Counted from the stretch's first letter, positions 17,431 to 25,690 are shown. The stretch: 44,873 bases of DNA from DASWDH01 sp035318505 (GCA_035318505.1 DATHEQ010000472.1:1-44873), one strand, 5' to 3'. Notes: a model not told the origin generated them from the letters alone. Program-made: numbers and translations.

Positions 17431-17888
17431 TCATCCCGAACTGCCAGCCGTAAGCGCCTTCGGGTCTCCCTCGGCCGCTTCGCTCGTGTCGTCGTTGATC
17501 GCTTCGCGAATGACTCGCTCGGTGAGCTCTTGCAAGTGCACGCGCATTTCCTTCGTGAGCTCGACGAACTCGGGCCAAAGCGTTCGATCGTGAAACGTCT
17601 TCGGCGCCCGCACTTGCACGGTGCTGTACCGCCGGCCGTACTCACGGAATGGCTTGAGCCCGTAGCGTCGACAAAGAGCGAGAAAAAGCTTGCGCTCCCA
17701 TGGGTCGGGCAGCCGGTAGAGCAACTCGACATCCTCGTCGCGGCCACGAAGTTCGGCGAGACGCGACGCGCCCGAATCCGTTCCGCCGCTCGCCGCGCCG
17801 CCTCACGCTCACCGTCGACGTTCGTCCCCACGTGTAGCGCTTCGATCTTCCGCAGCTTCTCCAGCAGTGTCCCTTCCAAAGGCAGCAT
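17431..17888 (-). pseudogene. DUF2786-like passenger gene inside IS66 element A, frameshifted
   Basis: The gene reads MLPLEGTLLEKLRKIEALHV, GEREAARRAAERIRAR, then after a one-base shift near 17770 continues as LAELRGRDEDVELLYRLPDP, WERKLFLALCRRYGLKPFRE and on to a stop at 17431. The first part resembles DUF2786 (a short helical domain of unknown function); the second part, with LPDPWERKLF and YGLKPFR, I cannot place in a named domain. It lies antisense between tnpC (stop 2 bp away) and the right end of the element, hence probably a passenger gene that moved with it. An upstream alternative start is at 17915. Confidence 0.6.
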
Positions 17889-17963
17889 GGGCCGCGAGCC
17901 AACCACGTTCGCCACCCGGCTCAGCTCCCCATCAAGCCTGCTGCTGGTTCAAGCCCTTCTCCT

Positions 17964-17986
17964 GACGCCGCTCGCGGATGGGTTAC
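17964..17986 (-). repeat. IS66 element A right terminal inverted repeat
   Basis: On the minus strand begins GTAACCCATCCGCGAGCGGC, differing from the left end at 3 of 23 positions. Its TAA supplies the stop codon that ends the truncated transposase reading in from 19.0 kb. Confidence 0.8.
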
Positions 17987-19019
17987 TCATCTACGCGACA
18001 GATCTCGCCGATGAGGTCGAGGGCCTCTTGCGTTTCAGGGTGCTCGCGCTGTTCGAAGATCTTTCGCCTGGCGTGCGCGAGGCATTCGGCGCGAAGGCGT
18101 TTGCTCGGCTTGGTGACGGCGTTGTAGCCCGTGAATTGATCGACGACGAGTCGTCCGGTCGAGTCACCGAGGACTTCCTCGGGTGTTTTCCCACTTCGAC
18201 GAAACGCGCGTTGTGGCAGGCCAAGCTGCCGAATGCTCGTCTCGTCGGCGTGCACGTCCGCCGCCTTTGGCACCATCGCCAGCGCGGCCGCGTGAAGAGG
18301 ACGAAGTTCCTCGGCGCCACGATGAAGCAGATCGCACATGGTGCTGCGCGAGATCGGAATGCCGAGACGGCGGTAGTATTTCTCCAATCGATACTGCGGG
18401 AAGGAGTCGTCGCACTTGTTGACGATCAGATGCGCGACGAAGCTCGCGGCGTAGCGGGTCTTGTCTCCGACACGCTCGGGCCCCGGCGCAGTGACGATGT
18501 GGCCGCATCGGCAAGCGAGCGTTTCTCGCTGATAGATCCGCTTGCGAAAGTGGGGCTGAACGTACTCGAAGACTGTCGACGCCTTGCCCTTGCCCACGCG
18601 ACGAAGTTGACGATTGCCGCACGCCGGACATGTGCGATGGCCTGGCGGTACGGGGATGGGCGTGATCTCGGTCTCGAGCTTCGTCTCCCGCAATTCGATC
18701 GCGTCGCGACGCTTCTTCGCGCTCTGCTCCGGATCGGCCTTCTTCGGAGGCAACGGCGGTGGCATCTTGCCGGTCTTGCGTCGTTCGCTCTTCTTGCCGA
18801 GGAAGCGGCGCGTTCGATCTCGGCGAGCTTCGCGGTCAGCTCGGCGAGCTTTGCAGTCTGCGCTTCAACCTGGGCTGCCTGCGCCTTGGCGTAAGCTTTC
18901 CAGCCCCAGTCGTGGTCGTCGGGAGGCGGGGGCAACGACCAGGTTTGATCACACCTTTTGGGCCACGTCGATCCCCTCGCGTAACCGATCGAAACGACTT
19001 TGTTCTTCGCCTGCGCCAT
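17983..19019 (-). pseudogene. Second-lineage IS66 transposase (TnpC), frameshifted and truncated
   Basis: Starts MAQAKNKVVSIGYARGSTWP and AKLAELTAKLAEIERAA. A one-base loss near 18802 then shifts the frame to FLGKKSERRKTGKMPPPLPP. Next come the zinc part CPACGNRQLRRVGKG and ACRCGHIV, and ADVHADETS with the first catalytic Asp. Between IRQ and RSGKTPEEVLG some residues normal for the family seem deleted. The second Asp is in LVVDQFTGYN. Translation ends after IGEICRVDE because the right end of IS66 element A is inserted there, removing the catalytic Glu and C-terminus. It is a different IS66 subgroup from element A. Confidence 0.82.
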
Positions 19020-19027
19020 CGGCGATC

Positions 19028-19320
19028 ACACGTCCGTCGTACGGTGCCCCGATGGCTCCCACGCTACCTGGCGACGCGAGCGCGTGACCTCGTACCTCCG
19101 AGCGGCCTCGCGAGTTCCGTCGCATCGAGCACGATGCGATCGGCGCCTTCGGTTACACGAGGCAGGCGAAATCGCCCGCGGGAAAGGCATTGTAATAAAG
19201 AACGAATCCTCCGCGGCCCCAAAAAAGACACATGAACCGGTCGCCCCGCTTGCCGATAAAAAACGTAGAGATGGCCGCAGAAGGGTTCGAGCGAAAGCTG
19301 ATTGCGCACGAGCGAACAAA
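19028..19320 (-). pseudogene. Second-lineage IS66 tnpB (Orf2) fragment
   Basis: Read in shifting frames, the minus strand gives VRNQLSLEPFCGHLYVF, then IGKRGDRFMCLFWGRGGFVL, YYNAFPAGDF and LPRVTEGADRIVLDATELA. This matches the order of IS66 Orf2 (DLYVF, KRGDR, GGFVLYYKRLERG, LDATQLAMLL). It lies just upstream of the truncated TnpC in the same orientation, as expected for one element. At least two frameshifts are present, and the N-terminal part and the left end are missing where the recombinase element begins. Confidence 0.7.
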
Positions 19321-19337
19321 GCCCGTCGTGCCCTTTG

Positions 19338-19363
19338 CGCTTATGCGGAGCTCCGCATAAGCG
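19338..19363. repeat. 26-bp perfect palindrome beside recombinase remnant
   Basis: Two 13-bp arms CGCTTATGCGGAG and its exact complement meet with no spacer. The arm contains the motif TTATGCGGAG, repeated nearby. Confidence 0.85.
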
Positions 19364-19460
19364 ACGTTATGCCGAGTTCGATGTTATGCGGAGTCGGATC
19401 GCGCGCTCGCCGATTTGCCCGTCGTGCACGCCGCGAGCGGACTTGATCCGCTCGGCATAA
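19341..19460. repeat. Array of five TTATGC[G/C]GAG motifs
   Basis: The 10-bp motif occurs forward at 19341-19350, 19367-19376 (TTATGCCGAG) and 19384-19393, and inverted at 19351-19360 and 19451-19460. All lie within 170 bp upstream of the tyrosine recombinase start. The arrangement suggests recombinase-binding sites or the end of the mobile element. No such motif is seen downstream of the recombinase remnants. Confidence 0.7.
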
Positions 19461-19509
19461 TCGTGTGGCCCTTTCTGGCGCCTGCCTGTCGGCGGCGGAA
19501 AGGATCTTC

Positions 19510-20725
19510 ATGCTCACCGATTACTTTCAATCGATCGAGACGGAGAGGCGCATGCGCGCGAGTTGCGTTGGTCCGTACCTGGACGACCTCGCGAGGACGA
19601 TGGCCCAAGCGGGCTTCGAAGCGCTGACCATCATCGAGCACCTTCGCACTGCCGGTGCAGTTCGCCCGGTGGGCGGAGGGCCGCCGCCATCGATCTCACA
19701 GGCTGGGATGAGAGCATCCTTCCGGGTTTTCGGCGGCATCTCGTGCGGCGCAACCTCGCCAAGCGAGGTCGTGTCCTGGGGCACGCTGTGCGGTTACTCG
19801 CGTTTCTCCGCGGTCGAGGCGTGGTCGCGTCTGCGACCCTGGCGCCCGCGCCAATCTTGGACTCGTTTGCTTCCTGGATGCTGCGGCATCGCGGCGTCAC
19901 ACCGCATACGCTTCGTCGCTATCGGTCGCTCGGCGTCTTTCTCATTGCGCTCGGTGAGGATTCGGCGGCCTACGATGTTGCTCGTATCCGAGCCTTCGTC
20001 GTCGAGCAACTCGGTCGCCGCGGTCGAGGCGAGACCCGAGAGGCGGTAACGGCGATTCGATCCTTCCTGCGGTTCCTCGTCCCCGAGGGGCGGGTTGCTC
20101 CGGGTATCGAGCACTGCGTGCCGACGGTGGCGCGGTGGAGCCTGTCGTCGCTGCCACGCTATCTCGAGGGGTCGGACGTCGAGCGTGTTATCGCAAGCTG
20201 CGATCTGACGAGCGGGCATGGACTCCGGATCATGCCATTCTGCTCCTGCTGTCGCGTCTGGGCCTGCGTGCGGGCGACATCGTCGCGATGAAGCTCGACG
20301 ATGTGGACTGGAGATGCGGCACGCTTCGTGTGCAAGGTAAGAGCCACCGCGAAGCCCTCCTTCCGCTTCCCCAGCATGTCGGTGACGCGCGCCTCGCGTA
20401 CCTCGAGCGAGGGCGGCCGAGATCGGAGGGCACGCGTATGTTTCTCACCGTCGTGGCGCCAACGCGTCCTTTCGCGTCGTCGTCGGCGGTGTCGGACATC
20501 GTTCGGTTCGCCTTAGCGCGCGCCGGCGTCCGCAATCCGCCCAGCCGCGGTGCGCACCTGCTACGGCACTCCGCCGCGACCGCGATGCTTCGCGCGGGCA
20601 GTTCGCTGACAATCGCAACTGTCCTACGCCACCGGTCTCCGGAGACGACCGCGCACTATGCAAAGGTCGACGTTGCCATGCTTCAGCAGAACGCCCAGCC
20701 GTGGCCGGGAGGTGATCCATGCTGA
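19510..20725 (+). pseudogene. Tyrosine recombinase (first gene of a tandem-recombinase element), frameshifted
   Basis: The N-terminal core-binding part starts MLTDYFQSIETERRMRASC and GPYLDDLARTMAQAGF. After two shifts near 19655-19685 it continues as IDLTGWDESILPGFRRHLVR and RYRSLGVFLIALGED. After another near 20220 it continues as DHAILLLLSRLGLRAGDIV (catalytic Arg region), RGAHLLRHSAATAMLRAG (HxxR) and LRHRSPETTAHYAKVD (His and nucleophile Tyr). The last frame ends at 20725, overlapping the start of a second recombinase by ATGCTGA. The tandem arrangement is known from recombinase-in-trio (RIT) elements, where three adjacent tyrosine recombinases form one unit. At least three frameshifts make it non-functional. 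Confidence 0.8.
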
Positions 20726-20841
20726 GCGCTACCGTCGAGCGTCACATCGCGCTCCACCGCACGACCGGCTACCTGTTCCGGAAGCAATCATGCTTGCTGC
20801 GTGGCTTCGCGAGGTACGCCATATCGAAGGGCGACGACTGA
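20719..20841 (+). pseudogene. Second tandem tyrosine recombinase, N-terminal stub
   Basis: Forty codons begin ATG at 20719, overlapping the previous stop. The translation, MLSATVERHIALHRTTGYLF then RKQSCLLRGFARYA, resembles the conserved start of the second recombinase in recombinase-in-trio elements (short helix, HVALHRALGYKFR-like, LLxxFAxFA). It stops at 20841, and the next 110 bases hold no recognisable continuation, so the second and third recombinase genes are lost. Confidence 0.6.
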
Positions 20842-20955
20842 AGCGCGACCACTGCCGTAGAGTGACGACGCTAGTGGCCCGAGGCCTCGGCGTCATGCAA
20901 GAATGTTCGATAGTCGCCGACGGGTTTGTGGACGAGCTTCGCGGCTGACGGCCGG

Positions 20956-21927
20956 TCAGTTGCCGCGCGCCCGGCGCTCGTACCAACGCACGGTCGTGTC
21001 TAGGCCAGTGTCGAGTGAAGTGCGGGCGATGGGGCCAATGAGAGCTTCTACCTTGTCGACCGCGGCGCAGTGCCGTCGCACGTCCGCCGGACGTGCGGGA
21101 GCAAAGCGGACTCCACCATGCCACCCGAGTAGGCGCGACACGGCGCCGACGATCTCGCGGATGGTCGTCTCCTTGCCGGATCCTACGTTGAAGACGCGGC
21201 CCTTCACGTCGTCGCGCGCCAGCAGCCGCAGGATCGCGTCGACGGTGTCGCGGACGAAGACGAAATCGCGCGTCTGAAGCCCATCGCCGTCGATGGTTGG
21301 TTGCTCACCTGCGAAGATCCGGCGCACGGTGACGGGGATCACTGCTGCGAAGGAGCAATCGTTTTGCCGCGGCCCGTAGTTGTTGAACGGCCGAACGATG
21401 GAGACGTCGAGCCCGAACATCCGGACGTAGGCAGCGACAGCGAGATCGGCCGCTGCCTTCCCTGCTGCGTAGGTTGTCTCCGCAAGCAGCGGATGCTCCT
21501 CCGCCATGGGGACGGTTTGCGCCGTCCCATACACCTCCGAGCTCGAGAGGTGCACGAGGCGACCATACGCGCCCTTGCGCAGCAGCTCGAGCTGGGCGAG
21601 CACTAAGTCGACGTTGACATCGAGGGCGCCGGCCGGGTTGAAGAACGAGTAGGCAAGCGCTTTCGTCGCGATGTTGAAGACAACGTCCGGCTTCTCCTTG
21701 TCGCAGACGCCCGCCATCACGCGCTCACTGCCCGCGTCGTCCCGGTAGATGCGGACGGCGTCACCGTGCTGAGTGATCGCGTCGGCGAGGTTCTCGTCGC
21801 GACCCAGAAAGAAGTTGTCAACGACCGCAACGGACGTGGCCCCCTCCCGCAGCAGCGCGTCCACGAGGTGGCTGCCGATGAAGCCGGCGCCGCCGGTGAC
21901 GACGAAGCGCTTTCCGGAAGGAGTCAC
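20956..21927 (-). CDS. NAD-dependent nucleotide-sugar epimerase/dehydratase (extended SDR)
   Basis: A 323-residue extended SDR. The NAD-binding TGGAGFIG is at 11-18, the active-site Ser/Thr region LVHLSSSEVYG follows, and the catalytic Tyr153-AAG-Lys157 lies in TTYAAGKAAADL. RPFNNYGPRQND and DGLQTRDFVFV are typical of the UDP-glucose 4-epimerase / dTDP-glucose 4,6-dehydratase group. The exact reaction (4-epimerase, 4,6-dehydratase or decarboxylase) is not decided by these motifs. It is last gene of a coupled minus-strand operon (acetyltransferase, aminotransferase, Gfo/Idh, SDR); its GTG start overlaps the preceding TGA at 21924-21927. Its 3' end lies 115 bp from the recombinase stub. Confidence 0.87.
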   Translation of the reverse strand: MTPSGKRFVVTGGAGFIGSHLVDALLREGATSVAVVDNFFLGRDENLADAITQHGDAVRIYRDDAGSERVMAGVCDKEKPDVVFNIATKALAYSFFNPAGALDVNVDLVLAQLELLRKGAYGRLVHLSSSEVYGTAQTVPMAEEHPLLAETTYAAGKAAADLAVAAYVRMFGLDVSIVRPFNNYGPRQNDCSFAAVIPVTVRRIFAGEQPTIDGDGLQTRDFVFVRDTVDAILRLLARDDVKGRVFNVGSGKETTIREIVGAVSRLLGWHGGVRFAPARPADVRRHCAAVDKVEALIGPIARTSLDTGLDTTVRWYERRARGN

Positions 21928-22928
21928 GGACGCTCGCTAGGGAAGTGCTTTTCGCCGCAAGAAATGAGGTCGAGTGCGACGCGCATTGCCGCCAGTCCGT
22001 CCTCTCCAGTGACGGGCGAAGGCAGGCCCTCCCGCAGGGCCCGGAGGAATACTTGGTGCTCCGCCAGGAGCGGCTCCTTCTTGGGGATGTAGGACTTGAT
22101 CATGTCGCCCTCGATGGCACCAGAGAAATGGCTCGCGGGCGTCCATGACTCGTTCACGCGCCCGTTCTTGTACCAGTAAAGGTCCTGCGACAGGTAGTCG
22201 GCCATCAGCGTCCCGCCCTCACCGACCACCCACAGCTCCCGGATCTTCTTCGGGCTGAGCCAGCTCACGTCGAGTACCCCGATCTCGCCGGAGGCGAAGC
22301 GCAGCAACCCGCAGAGCATGTCTTCGCAGGTCTTGTGCGCCTTTCGCGCCGTTTCGGCGTATGCGCGGGTCACGTGCGACCCCGTCACGAAGTGCATCGC
22401 GTCGATGTCGTGTGTCGCGAGGTCGAGGATCACGCCCACGTCCCCGATGCGCGCGGGAAACGGGCTTAAGCGGCGCGCGTGGAGCTGGAATAGGGGCCCG
22501 AGCGCGCGCTCCTCGACGCTGCGCTTGATGGCTTGCACCGCCGGATTGAAGCGCTCGATGTGCCCAACCATGAGCATCACCCCATGCTCCTTGGCCTTCG
22601 CGATCATCTGCTCCGCTTCGGCGATCGTCTTGGCGATCGGCTTTTCCACGAGGACGTGGATTCCCCGGTTCAACGCCTCGCACGCGACCTCCGAGTGGAG
22701 GTCCGTCGGTACGGAGACGACCAGATAGTCCGGACGCTCGACGTCGAGCATTTTCCGGTAATCTTCATAGGGTCTCGCGCTCGCGGGTGCGCGACATGAC
22801 CGCCGGCTGGTTTCGCTCGGATCTGCCACGCCGACGAGTGTGGTCCCGGCCAGATCACCGAGAATCCGCACGTGGTTCCGGCCCATGCTGCCTAGGCCGA
22901 CGACACAGGAGCGCAGTGTCTCGCTCAC
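21924..22928 (-). CDS. Gfo/Idh/MocA-family sugar dehydrogenase (WbpB-like)
   Basis: A 334-residue NAD(P)-dependent oxidoreductase: Rossmann motif GLGSMG at 11-16, EKP signature at 95-97 in HVLVEKPIAKT, and the substrate-side motif ILDLATHDIDAM. Coupled to a DegT aminotransferase and a hexapeptide acetyltransferase, it fits the WbpB role: oxidation of C3 of a UDP-HexNAc(A) before 3-amination. The GTG start overlaps the preceding stop (GTGA, 22925-22928). The substrate may be the uronate as in WbpB or a non-uronate hexosamine; the sequence alone does not say. A second, more distant member is at the right edge of the window. Confidence 0.88.
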   Translation of the reverse strand: MSETLRSCVVGLGSMGRNHVRILGDLAGTTLVGVADPSETSRRSCRAPASARPYEDYRKMLDVERPDYLVVSVPTDLHSEVACEALNRGIHVLVEKPIAKTIAEAEQMIAKAKEHGVMLMVGHIERFNPAVQAIKRSVEERALGPLFQLHARRLSPFPARIGDVGVILDLATHDIDAMHFVTGSHVTRAYAETARKAHKTCEDMLCGLLRFASGEIGVLDVSWLSPKKIRELWVVGEGGTLMADYLSQDLYWYKNGRVNESWTPASHFSGAIEGDMIKSYIPKKEPLLAEHQVFLRALREGLPSPVTGEDGLAAMRVALDLISCGEKHFPSERP

Positions 22929-24019
22929 AGTGCATTTACCTCGCGGACGATGGTCTCCAGGTCCGTCTGCTCGAGCGACGGGTGCACGGGCAGGCTGAAG
23001 ACCTCGTCGCTCAAGCGCTCCGCAACCGGTAGCGACATGTCGCCCAACCCGAGCTCGCGGATGTGGGTCTGCTTATGCGCCGGCACCGGGTAGAAGACTC
23101 CGCATCCGATCCCCCGCTCCGTGAGATTCGCCACCGCAGCGTCGCGACGAGCCGCACCGCCCTCGATGCGCACAGTGTACTGGTGCCACGCGTGCTCGCC
23201 ACGCGGCGCTGAGCGGGGAACGCGTACGGTGCGGATGTGTTCCGACAGGTACGCCGCGTTCTTCCGCCGCCTTTGCGTGATGTCCGCGAGGCGCCCGAGC
23301 TGCACGATGCCGATGGCGGCACATAGATCGGTCATTCGGAAGTTGAAGCCTAGGACGTCGTGGTAGTAGCGGCGCCTCATCCCGTGGTGCCGGAGCGTAC
23401 GGGCGAGTTCGGCGATCTTGTCGTCGTCGGTGGTGATCATGCCACCTTCGCCGCTCATGATGTTCTTCGTCGCGTAGAGGCTGAAGCATCCCGTGCCGAA
23501 GCTCCCCGCCGACTTGCCACGGTAGCTCGTCCCGATGGCCTGCGCAGCGTCCTCGACGACCGCGAGGCCGCGGTCTCGGGCGATCGCCATGATCTCGTCC
23601 ATGTCGCAGGCCTGCCCATAGACGTGCACGGGCATGATCGCCTTCGTCCGCGGGGTGATCAGCTTTGCGAGCTGCCGAACGTCGATGTTGAAGGTCGTCT
23701 CGTCGATGTCGCAGAAGACGGGGCGAGCGCCGACGTAGAGGATGCTGTTCACCGAGGCGATGAAGGTGAACGGGCTCGTGATGACCTCGTCGCCCGGGCC
23801 GATGCCGTTGGCCAGGAGGGCGACGTGGAGCGCCGTGGTCCCCGACGAAGTCGCCACCGCGTGCTTCGTCCTGACCGTCTGCGCAAACGCGGCCTCGAGG
23901 GCCGCGACCTTGGGCCCCTGCGCGAGCATCCCGGAGTCCAGGACCTCGAGGACGGCACGCTTCTCCTCCTCACCGATGATGGTCTTCGAAATCGGAATCA
24001 TGCGAGACGCGCTCACCAT
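22925..24019 (-). CDS. DegT/DnrJ/EryC1 PLP-dependent sugar aminotransferase (WbpE-like)
   Basis: A 364-residue enzyme from ATG 24019, which overlaps the upstream acetyltransferase stop by 7 bp; GTG 24016 (a GTGA junction) and ATG 24001 are alternatives. The open frame runs upstream but only inside the acetyltransferase gene. Family landmarks are VATSSGTTALHVALLANGIG, ITSPFTFIASVNSIL, VVEDAAQAIG and FSLYATKNIMSGEGG with the PLP lysine at about 185, then LGFNFRMTDLCAAIG and HAWHQYTVRI. It would install an amino group on the 3-keto sugar made by the neighbouring dehydrogenase. A second paralogue is at 42.3-43.5 kb. Confidence 0.9.
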   Translation of the reverse strand: MVSASRMIPISKTIIGEEEKRAVLEVLDSGMLAQGPKVAALEAAFAQTVRTKHAVATSSGTTALHVALLANGIGPGDEVITSPFTFIASVNSILYVGARPVFCDIDETTFNIDVRQLAKLITPRTKAIMPVHVYGQACDMDEIMAIARDRGLAVVEDAAQAIGTSYRGKSAGSFGTGCFSLYATKNIMSGEGGMITTDDDKIAELARTLRHHGMRRRYYHDVLGFNFRMTDLCAAIGIVQLGRLADITQRRRKNAAYLSEHIRTVRVPRSAPRGEHAWHQYTVRIEGGAARRDAAVANLTERGIGCGVFYPVPAHKQTHIRELGLGDMSLPVAERLSDEVFSLPVHPSLEQTDLETIVREVNAL

Positions 24020-24636
24020 CGCCTCGAACGCTGAAAGTCTGCTCCCGGGATCCGGTACACGGTGCCGCTCTTCGTGCACCGCATGGCCACCGCGCCGTTC
24101 GCGTCCGCCGGGTCGCCGGTCGGCTCCATCGGGAAGCCATCCGGGCTCACGAAGCCCACGAGACGCGCGGGGTTCCCCCGCACCAAGCCATTGTCCGGCA
24201 CGTCCTTGGTGACCACGCTGCCCGCGGCGACGATCGCCCACCGGCCGATTGTGGTGCCACACACGATGGTCGCGTTGGCGCCGATGCTCGAGCCGTACTT
24301 CACGAGTGTCTTCCCGACGACCCAGTCGTCGGCGCTCTTGAGCCCGCCGTCGGCGTTGATCGCCCGAGGGCGTAGGTCGTTCGTGAAGCACGCGTGCGGC
24401 CCGACGAAGACGCCGCCCTCGAGCGTGACGCCGTGGTAGGTGCAGACGTAGTTCTGCAGCTTGCAGTCGTCCCCGAGCGACACCTCGGCGTCGACATAGA
24501 CCCCGCGGCCGAGGATGCAACGCGCGCCAATGCGGGCGCGCTCCCGAACCTGCGAGTAGTGCCAGACCTGGGCTCCTGGGCCCACGGTGGCGGTGGGATG
24601 GACATCGGCAGTGGGGTGGATGCGGGTTTCAGTCAT
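24013..24636 (-). CDS. Left-handed beta-helix N-acetyltransferase (WbpD-like)
   Basis: A 207-residue hexapeptide-repeat acyltransferase. The repeats start at HPTADVHPTATVGPGAQVWH, run through IGARCILGRGVYVDAEV and FVGPHACFTND, and finish at IGANATIVCGTTIGRWAIVAAGSVV and GNPARLVG. The family signature YSQVRERARIG with CKLQNYV matches WbpD/WlbB-type 3-amino sugar N-acetyltransferases. A C-terminal extension (MRCTKSGTVYRI) looks like the short tail found in several WbpD homologues. It opens the operon; three 11-bp direct repeats lie just upstream. The rank order acetyltransferase-aminotransferase-dehydrogenase is also seen in the second set at 41-45 kb. Confidence 0.9.
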   Translation of the reverse strand: MTETRIHPTADVHPTATVGPGAQVWHYSQVRERARIGARCILGRGVYVDAEVSLGDDCKLQNYVCTYHGVTLEGGVFVGPHACFTNDLRPRAINADGGLKSADDWVVGKTLVKYGSSIGANATIVCGTTIGRWAIVAAGSVVTKDVPDNGLVRGNPARLVGFVSPDGFPMEPTGDPADANGAVAMRCTKSGTVYRIPGADFQRSRRW

Positions 24637-24659
24637 AGGCTAGAGGGCTGGTGACCACG

Positions 24660-24692
24660 GGACAATACAGGCACAATCCAGGGACAATACGG
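24660..24692. repeat. Three tandem 11-bp repeats upstream of the acetyltransferase operon
   Basis: Consensus G[G/C]ACAAT[A/C]C[A/G]G at 24660-24670, 24671-24681 and 24682-24692, with ACAAT exactly every 11 bp. This is about one helical turn, 24-56 bp upstream of the acetyltransferase start. On the coding (minus) strand the units read ATTGT, so one could double as a -35 box. Candidate operator. Confidence 0.6.
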
Positions 24693-24781
24693 CAAACGGG
24701 GCTCCACCGCCACCGGGTCAATCCCGGCCGGGGGGAGGCTCGCATGCCAGACTTGATTGGTGCGCGCGAAGGGTCGCGCGT

Positions 24782-25690
24782 TCAGCGCGCCACAGCGGAC
24801 GAGACTGCGGAGACCAGGCCAAGGAGCCCCTCCGCAAGCGACACTCGAGCCTCGAAGCGGAGGTCGCGGGCGGCGCGACGCGTGTCGGCCCACAGCCGCG
24901 TCGGCGGCTCGCCGGTGACCTCCACTCGGGGGAGGAGGTCGACACGGACCGCACGCGCCGCCTCTTCCGCGACCTCGACGAGCGTTCGGACCGTGCCAGT
25001 GCCCACATTGAACGTGCCGACCGCGCCCGCGATCGCCTTCTCGAAAGCGCACATCACATCGTTCACGTGAACGAAGTCGCGGCCACTGTCCGGGTGCCCG
25101 CGAACGACAGGGGACCGTCCCGCCAGTAGCTCGCGCAAAAAGACCGTCTCGACGGTTGGACGAGGGCTGCCATCAGCTGCCGAGCCATACACGTTGAAGA
25201 TGCGGAGCATGCACGCCGAGAAGACCCCCGCGCGCGCATAAGCTTCGCACCAGATCTCACCCGCGAGCTTGCTCGCGCCGTAAGGGGTGTCCGGGTGCGG
25301 CACGTCGGCCTCGTCGCTCGGCGCGCGGGCGCGCGAGCCGTACACGTACGCAGTCGACGCGTAGACGAAGTGCCGAACCCCAGCCGTCCGCGCCGCCTCA
25401 AGCATCCGGACCGTACCGAGCGTATTGATCTGCTCCGCATCCACCGGGCTGCGACCGCTGTCGCCGAAGGGAAGGCACGCTAAGTGGAGCACGTGCGTGC
25501 ATCCACGCGCGGCCTCCTCGAGGCCTACGCCGGAGGCGACGTCGCCCGTCACCCAGGCCACGTCGCTCGAGAGCACCGCCGGCTTCGGCGAACGAGCCAA
25601 GCCTCGCACAGACGCGCCGGCCTCCCGGAGCGAGATGCACGCCCACTGTCCGAGGTAGCCGCTGGCTCCGGTCACGAGCACGTGCCCCAT
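24782..25690 (-). CDS. NAD-dependent epimerase/dehydratase (extended SDR)
   Basis: A 302-residue extended SDR from ATG 25690 with GGAG about 6 bp upstream; the longer open frame beyond it is not supported. TGASGYLG is at 7-14, FVYASTAYVYGSRARAPSDE is the Ser/Thr region, and Tyr137-GAS-Lys141 lies in TPYGASKLAGE. RIFNVYGSAADG and GRDFVHVNDV follow. It belongs to the UDP-glucose 4-epimerase-like group and probably changes an NDP-sugar used by the locus; the reaction is not resolved. It is divergent from the GT at 25785, sharing a 94-bp intergenic region. It is separated from the acetyltransferase operon by 145 bp holding the tandem repeats. Confidence 0.85.
   Translation of the reverse strand: MGHVLVTGASGYLGQWACISLREAGASVRGLARSPKPAVLSSDVAWVTGDVASGVGLEEAARGCTHVLHLACLPFGDSGRSPVDAEQINTLGTVRMLEAARTAGVRHFVYASTAYVYGSRARAPSDEADVPHPDTPYGASKLAGEIWCEAYARAGVFSACMLRIFNVYGSAADGSPRPTVETVFLRELLAGRSPVVRGHPDSGRDFVHVNDVMCAFEKAIAGAVGTFNVGTGTVRTLVEVAEEAARAVRVDLLPRVEVTGEPPTRLWADTRRAARDLRFEARVSLAEGLLGLVSAVSSAVAR

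Larger units (their letters stand above)
15563..17986 (+). mobile_element. IS66-family element A, internally deleted and decayed
   Basis: A 2.4-kb element bounded by imperfect inverted ends that both start GTAA. The left end is 15563-15585 and the right end 17964-17986 (20 of 23 positions match). Inside are a 3' fragment of tnpB, a frameshifted tnpC transposase and an antisense passenger gene. tnpA and most of tnpB are missing: at 15588 the sequence jumps from the left end straight into tnpB, sharing TGG at the junction. The bases flanking the two ends do not form an 8-bp target duplication, so at least one flank was rearranged after insertion. The right end cuts the transposase of another IS66 lineage. 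Confidence 0.8.

Noticed and set aside
15555..17994. 8-bp target duplication around IS66 element A
   Set aside because: The bases flanking the two ends (CGCGTTCG on the left, TCATCTAC on the right) do not match.
17530..18894. 454-codon plus-strand open frame
   Set aside because: Antisense to two recognisable minus-strand pseudogenes (passenger gene and second IS66 transposase); no domain of its own.
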